Source of the DNA: Asticcacaulis sp. AC402
GTDB lineage: Bacteria; Pseudomonadota; Alphaproteobacteria; Caulobacterales; Caulobacteraceae
Direction: 5' to 3'
Assembly: GCF_000495835.1 (NCBI RefSeq)
Contig: NZ_AWGC01000013.1
Location: 124,001-188,000, forward strand
DNA: 64,000 nucleotides
Below are positions 60,002 to 64,000 of this stretch, one piece after another. The notes beneath the pieces were generated by a model. The model saw only the letters and a program-made list of their open reading frames with translations. It made no database searches and was not told the DNA's origin. The first letter of the stretch is position 1. Each line of letters starts with the position of its first letter. The position numbers and the translations under genes are program-made.

Positions 60002-60811
60002 TCAGGCGGCTTGTGGCTTGCGCGTCTTTTCGCGCGCCACCAATTCCTTGGCCAATTGAATATAGGCCTGGCTGCCCGAGCAGCGGACATCATAAATCAG
60101 AGCCGGCTTTCCAAAGGATGGCGCTTCCGACACGCGGACATTGCGAGGTATGACTGTGTCATACACAAGATGACCAAAGTGTTGCCGCACGTCTTTTTCA
60201 ACATGGCCACTGAGGGCGTTGCGCTTGTCGAACATTGTCAGGACGATACCTTGCAAGCTCAGCCGCGGATTAAGCGAGCCACGCACCAGGTCGATCGTCC
60301 GCATAAGCTGGCTAAGGCCTTCCAGGGCGAAGAACTCGCACTGCAAAGGTACCACAACCGCATCGGCGGCGCTCATAGCATTAACGGTCAGCAGGTTCAG
60401 CGACGGTGGGCAATCTATCAAGACATAGTCATAAACTTTTTCGCCAAGGCCCTGGAGCGCGTCACGCAGACGATACGAACGACGTTCGGCGTGTCCTAAC
60501 TCGATTTCGACACCCGATAGGTCTGGATCTGATGGCAGAAGAGATAGTCCAGGCACGGAGGTTTTTACCGCCGTGTCGCCAATTGGGCGCTGATCGACAA
60601 TAACGTCATACAGTGAACTCTCGCGATCAGCCTTGGGGACACCCAGACCTGTCGACGCATTGCCCTGCGGATCGAGGTCGACCAGCAAGACCTTCATACC
60701 TATGGCCGCAAGGGCCGTGCCCAGATTGATAGCCGTTGTTGTCTTGCCCACGCCGCCCTTCTGGTTGGCGATGGCCAGAACACGCATGGTCTTCTCATCT
60801 GGATTGGACAC
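60002..60811 (-). CDS. parA: Chromosome-partitioning ATPase ParA
   Basis: A 269-residue deviant-Walker ATPase that segregates the origin with ParB. The P-loop KGGVGKTTTAINLGTAL is at about residues 18-34 and LVDLDPQGNASTGLG follows. I chose GTG 60811, preceded by AAAGG, since Caulobacter ParA also has a short N-terminal extension before RVLAIANQ; ATG 60787 is the alternative. From GTG the gene overlaps the rsmG end by 17 bases. The order rsmG-parA-parB is conserved. Confidence 0.96.
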   Translation of the reverse strand: MSNPDEKTMRVLAIANQKGGVGKTTTAINLGTALAAIGMKVLLVDLDPQGNASTGLGVPKADRESSLYDVIVDQRPIGDTAVKTSVPGLSLLPSDPDLSGVEIELGHAERRSYRLRDALQGLGEKVYDYVLIDCPPSLNLLTVNAMSAADAVVVPLQCEFFALEGLSQLMRTIDLVRGSLNPRLSLQGIVLTMFDKRNALSGHVEKDVRQHFGHLVYDTVIPRNVRVSEAPSFGKPALIYDVRCSGSQAYIQLAKELVAREKTRKPQAA

Positions 60812-61436
60812 GTTGTAACCTTTGTATATGGACGACTCGACCACGTGGATCGGAAAGGGACTCGGTTTCTTCTACCTGAAAACGCCAGGCCTTGCCAGCT
60901 TCGCGCAGCTCTTCCCCCACGTTTTCCCCCTTTAAAAACCAGGCGTCAGCGCCGTTGTGCATAAAGCGTTCGGCAAAACCCAACAGCTTCGTCATCGGTG
61001 CACAGGCCCTCGCCGTCACCACTTCAACCTTCAGGTCGAGGTTTTCGGCGCGATCATTGACTACCACCGCCGGCAAGGCCAGTTCGGCCACCGCTTGCTG
61101 GAGGAAACGACAACGCTTGGCCAGGGAATCTATCAGGTAAACCTTCGGCGCTTCGACCATATGTTTGAGCAAGATCGCCAGCACGACGCCGGGAAACCCT
61201 GCCCCCGCACCCAGATCTGCCCAGGTTCGGGCATCCTGACGGTGATTGAGGAGTTGCGCGCTATCCAGGACATGGCGCGACCAATAGTATGGGACCGTCG
61301 CCGGACCAACAAGGTTCATGACAGCATTTTTGTCCTCGACCAAGCGACCAAAGGCAGCAAGGTCGTCGAGCGCCTCCTGTTTCACGTGAAACACGAGCTT
61401 ATCCGCCATCTCGGCAGGCGTCATGGTGTCAGTCAT
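60795..61436 (-). CDS. rsmG: 16S rRNA (guanine-527-N7)-methyltransferase RsmG
   Basis: A 213-residue SAM-dependent methyltransferase, formerly GidB. The SAM-binding loop is [18 protein letters not shown] near residue 70, and [14 protein letters not shown] and [17 protein letters not shown] follow. The start overlaps the mnmG stop by 4 bases (ATGA). The gene contains a perfect parS site at 61379-61394, near the 5' end, within the codons for FHVKQ. Confidence 0.95.
   Translation of the reverse strand: MTDTMTPAEMADKLVFHVKQEALDDLAAFGRLVEDKNAVMNLVGPATVPYYWSRHVLDSAQLLNHRQDARTWADLGAGAGFPGVVLAILLKHMVEAPKVYLIDSLAKRCRFLQQAVAELALPAVVVNDRAENLDLKVEVVTARACAPMTKLLGFAERFMHNGADAWFLKGENVGEELREAGKAWRFQVEETESLSDPRGRVVHIQRLQRVQSR
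61379..61394. other. parS site, perfect
   Basis: TGTTTCACGTGAAACA is identical to the 16-bp palindromic parS consensus bound by ParB. It lies inside rsmG. Confidence 0.93.
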
Positions 61437-63301
61437 GCTGAACGCTTGGCGTGGTTGCGAACGTAGAACAAGAGGGTCGTCATGGCACCCTGGGTGATGC
61501 CTTCGATCCGACCCGCCTGCCCGAGAGTCTGAGGACGGACACGGTTCAACTTCTCCCGCGCCTCGTTCGAAAGCCCCACAATGTTGAGATAGTCCAGGTC
61601 CGCCGGCAGGGCCAGGTTTTCATCCTTGCGGAAGGTTTCGATTTCAGACTTTTGACGGCCCATATACCCCGCATAAAGGGCATCTATTTCGACCTGTTCG
61701 TACAGGGCCACGGGCCATGCCATGATTTCAGGCCACAAGGCCTCGAGCTTTTCACGTGAACAGCTGTCATAGGCCATCAGTTGCATGACATTGCGGCGCT
61801 GACCGTCACCATTAACCTGTATGCCCTGTGCCAGGGCCTCCTTGGGACCGGCGCTGAACTCGCTCGCCTGGGCGCGGATCGCCGCCAAACCATCGCGCTT
61901 TTTACACCAGGCCGCCTTACGACGCTCACCGACCACACCCACGGCAAGCCCTTTACCGGTAAGGCGCTGATCAGCATTGTCGGCACGCAAACTGAGGCGG
62001 AACTCGGCGCGACTGGTGAACATGCGGTAAGGTTCGGTGACCCCGCGGGTGACCAGGTCGTCGATCATAACGCCAATATAGGCCTCGTCGCGACCCAGCA
62101 CCGTCGGCGCATAACCGCCAGAACGACAGGCGGCATTGACCCCGGCTATAAGCCCCTGGGCACCAGCCTCTTCGTAGCCGGTTGTGCCATTTATCTGGCC
62201 TGCCAGGAACAGACCCGGCAAGCGCTTGAGCTCCAGGGTCGGGTTCAGTTCACGTGGATCGACATAGTCATACTCGATGGCATAGGCGTAACGCTTGACC
62301 ACGACATCTTCGAGACCGACGATCGTGCGCAGGAAGGCGTCTTGTGTCGCCTCCGAAACGCTGGTCGAAATACCGTTGGGATAGACAGTGTCGTCTTCAT
62401 AACCTTCCGGCTCCAGAAAAATCTGGTGTGAGGTTTTGTCAGCGAACTTGACAACCTTGTCTTCGATTGATGGGCAATAGCGCGGACCCATCCCTGCGAT
62501 GTGACCCCCGTAAACTGCCGACTCGTGCAACCTCTCGGCAATGATGCGATGGGTTTCATGATTGGTGTAGGTGATGCCGCAGGTGATCTGTTTGCGATCG
62601 ATAGACGGCGTCATATAAGAAAAGGGTGTGATCGGGTCATCGCCATGTTGCTGCTCCAGGCGGTCCCAGTGAATGGTCTTGCCGTCGAGACGTGCCGGCG
62701 TGCCAGTTTTCAGGCGGCCCATATCCAGCTTCAGCTCATAGAGGCGATGACCCAAGCCATTGGCCGGTTGATCACCCCAGCGGCCGGCCGGGGTACGCTT
62801 GTTGCCGATATGGATGACGCCGCGCAGGAAAGTTCCCGTGGTCAGGACCACCGCCTTAGAGAGATAGCGCTGACCGGCCGCATCAATGGCGCCACAGACA
62901 ATGCCATGGTCGAGTATCAGATCTTCGACCGCGGCTTCGATAATGGTCAGGTTTTCTGTCTGGCTTAGTTCAGCCTGAACGGCCTGGCGGTAAAGCATGC
63001 GGTCGATTTGAGCACGCGGACCACGAACAGCCGGTCCTTTGGAGCGATTCAGTACCTTGAACTGCATACCCGCCTGGTCAGCCATGCGACCCATGATGCC
63101 ATCGAGGGCATCGATCTCGCGGACCAAATGACCCTTACCCAGACCACCAATAGCCGGATTGCACGACATTTCGCCCAGCGTGTCCTGGCGATGGGTGAGC
63201 AGAAGCGTCCTGGCGCCCATGCGCGCAGAAGCCGTCGCAGCTTCACAACCAGCATGTCCGCCGCCCACGACAATCACGTCCCACAGGGTCTGTTCAGTCA
63301 T
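61433..63301 (-). CDS. mnmG: tRNA uridine-5-carboxymethylaminomethyl modification enzyme MnmG
   Basis: A 622-residue FAD enzyme, formerly GidA, that with MnmE modifies wobble U34. The FAD-binding [19 protein letters not shown] starts at residue 11; [26 protein letters not shown] follows near residue 45, and [29 protein letters not shown] is present. The start at 63301 ([13 protein letters not shown]) is chosen; an upstream ATG gives an unrelated 15-residue extension. A degenerate parS-like site lies within it at 61748 and another just upstream of it. Confidence 0.97.
   Translation of the reverse strand: MTEQTLWDVIVVGGGHAGCEAATASARMGARTLLLTHRQDTLGEMSCNPAIGGLGKGHLVREIDALDGIMGRMADQAGMQFKVLNRSKGPAVRGPRAQIDRMLYRQAVQAELSQTENLTIIEAAVEDLILDHGIVCGAIDAAGQRYLSKAVVLTTGTFLRGVIHIGNKRTPAGRWGDQPANGLGHRLYELKLDMGRLKTGTPARLDGKTIHWDRLEQQHGDDPITPFSYMTPSIDRKQITCGITYTNHETHRIIAERLHESAVYGGHIAGMGPRYCPSIEDKVVKFADKTSHQIFLEPEGYEDDTVYPNGISTSVSEATQDAFLRTIVGLEDVVVKRYAYAIEYDYVDPRELNPTLELKRLPGLFLAGQINGTTGYEEAGAQGLIAGVNAACRSGGYAPTVLGRDEAYIGVMIDDLVTRGVTEPYRMFTSRAEFRLSLRADNADQRLTGKGLAVGVVGERRKAAWCKKRDGLAAIRAQASEFSAGPKEALAQGIQVNGDGQRRNVMQLMAYDSCSREKLEALWPEIMAWPVALYEQVEIDALYAGYMGRQKSEIETFRKDENLALPADLDYLNIVGLSNEAREKLNRVRPQTLGQAGRIEGITQGAMTTLLFYVRNHAKRSA
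61748..61763. other. Degenerate parS-like site
   Basis: CTTTTCACGTGAACAG shares the TTCACGTGAA core of parS but differs in the outer bases. It lies inside mnmG. Confidence 0.4.
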
Positions 63302-63369
63302 ATCAACATCCGGAATTTCTAGGGAGGCTATAGCAGATAGAGCCATCGGGGTCGAATCGCTATTTGCAG

Positions 63370-63385
63370 CGTTTCACGTGATACA
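63370..63385. other. parS-like site with two mismatches
   Basis: CGTTTCACGTGATACA differs from the consensus at two positions. It lies in the gap between mnmG and mnmE. Confidence 0.75.
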
Positions 63386-63389
63386 ACTG

Positions 63390-64000
63390 CTATTTGCCGA
63401 TACAGAAGGTCGAAAAGACGACGTCCAGAACACCCTCTACATCGTAGCGGCCAAACAGGGCTTCGAAGCTATTGATGCTGGCGCGGACGTGCTCGGCTGT
63501 AAGCTCCGGAACGCGCATCCGGGTTCCTTGCGCCTGCTCCAGGTGATCCGCCGCCTCCTGTAATCGCTCTACGTGCCTCGCCCGGGTGGCCGCCGGGAAG
63601 GTCTGAACGGACAGACGCTCCGTGACGACTGTCTCGATAGCCGCCACCAGGTCTGGAACACCCTGCCCTGTTGAAGCGCTGACTTTAAGTGATTGTGTTT
63701 CACGTGAAACATCGGATCGAACAAAGGACTTGTATAATTTGTCAGAACCCTGATCAATCTTGTTAAAGACGACCAGGTCCCCGGCCCTCGGATCAATGCC
63801 AGCGAAACCAGCGGCGGACGAGTCGACAACCCATAAACGCAAGTCAGCTTCGTCACCTTTGGCTCGGGCCCGGCGTACCCCTTCTCGTTCGACCAACTCC
63901 TCCGTCTCGCGAAGGCCCGCCGTATCATAGAGCAGGACCGAATAAGCACCTATCCGCAGCTGCGCCTCAATGACGTCCCGGGTTGTGCCGGCGATCGGGG
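63390..64000 (-). CDS. mnmE: tRNA modification GTPase MnmE, C-terminal part
   Basis: The 3' end of mnmE, running off the right edge; about 203 residues are present. GTP-binding motifs are visible: DTAGLRETEELVE (G3) and NKID (G4), and the chain ends with the helical domain and the CIGK tail, whose Cys is part of the conserved C(I/L/V)GK. MnmE works with MnmG on wobble uridines. It contains a perfect parS site at 63696-63711. The N-terminal folate-binding part and start codon are outside the window. Confidence 0.96.
   Translation of the reverse strand, partial: PIAGTTRDVIEAQLRIGAYSVLLYDTAGLRETEELVEREGVRRARAKGDEADLRLWVVDSSAAGFAGIDPRAGDLVVFNKIDQGSDKLYKSFVRSDVSRETQSLKVSASTGQGVPDLVAAIETVVTERLSVQTFPAATRARHVERLQEAADHLEQAQGTRMRVPELTAEHVRASINSFEALFGRYDVEGVLDVVFSTFCIGK
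63696..63711. other. parS site, perfect
   Basis: TGTTTCACGTGAAACA matches the consensus exactly. It lies in the coding region of mnmE. Confidence 0.93.

Noticed and set aside
60841-60852. parS-like site near CCACGTGG in the start of the parA/rsmG overlap
   Set aside because: Only the CACGTG core is shared; the flanking TGTTT/AAACA bases are absent.

Overview
The window is a gene-dense, GC-rich stretch of an alphaproteobacterial chromosome. Gene content and order point to the Caulobacterales: NtrZ, a CenR-like regulator, a CC0125/CC1285-type lipoprotein, and the parB-parA-rsmG-mnmG-mnmE block with TGTTTCACGTGAAACA parS sites. The composition looks less extreme than Caulobacter or Brevundimonas, so an Asticcacaulis-like genus is my best guess; this is inference. 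The right end is in the chromosome-partitioning region, so the replication origin probably lies not far beyond it. I found no prophage, IS transposase, CRISPR array or rRNA operon.

Layout. 0-2.3 kb: end of accD, a small membrane protein, folC. 2.5-9.4 kb: trxA, addA and addB (double-strand break repair). 9.6-16.3 kb: mscL, ihfB, a VOC protein, rpsA, cmk, a VapBC-type toxin-antitoxin pair and aroA. 16.4-24.9 kb: an acidic zinc-ribbon protein, tRNA-Ala(GGC), a broken glycosidase gene, a TPR-sulfotransferase, a TonB-dependent receptor, an HD phosphohydrolase, a dienelactone hydrolase and an RNase D-like nuclease. 24.9-30.1 kb: the conserved lptC-lptA-lptB-rpoN-hpf-ptsN run. 30.2-38.9 kb: hsp20, an alpha/beta hydrolase, rimO, a transaldolase, a tightly coupled diacylglycerol-kinase/PAP2/metallophosphoesterase trio, a LysE exporter, a lipoprotein and a DUF6065 protein. 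38.9-48.3 kb: a ProX-type editing enzyme, cnoX, a Trm112-like protein, a UbiH-family hydroxylase, ftsK, a P450, lolA and an exonuclease III. 48.3-54.5 kb: a lipocalin, a small lipoprotein, a cenR-like regulator, an L,D-transpeptidase-like protein, MarR plus DUF1398, a YggS/ThiE divergent pair, ntrZ and a DUF3576 lipoprotein. 54.6-64 kb: leuS-lptE-holA, then parB, parA, rsmG, mnmG and the end of mnmE with parS sites.

Envelope biogenesis is a recurring theme: lptA, lptB, lptC, lptE, lolA, ntrZ, cenR and several lipoproteins. The most distinctive signal is a family of palindromic intergenic repeats. Eleven copies of an approximately 105-bp two-hairpin element (some partial) lie between genes, and in eight genes the end of the element provides the stop codon. 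A second, approximately 155-bp composite repeat occurs twice in opposite orientation. Most genes are ordinary housekeeping genes; coordinates, starts and repeat comparisons were read by eye and no database search was possible.
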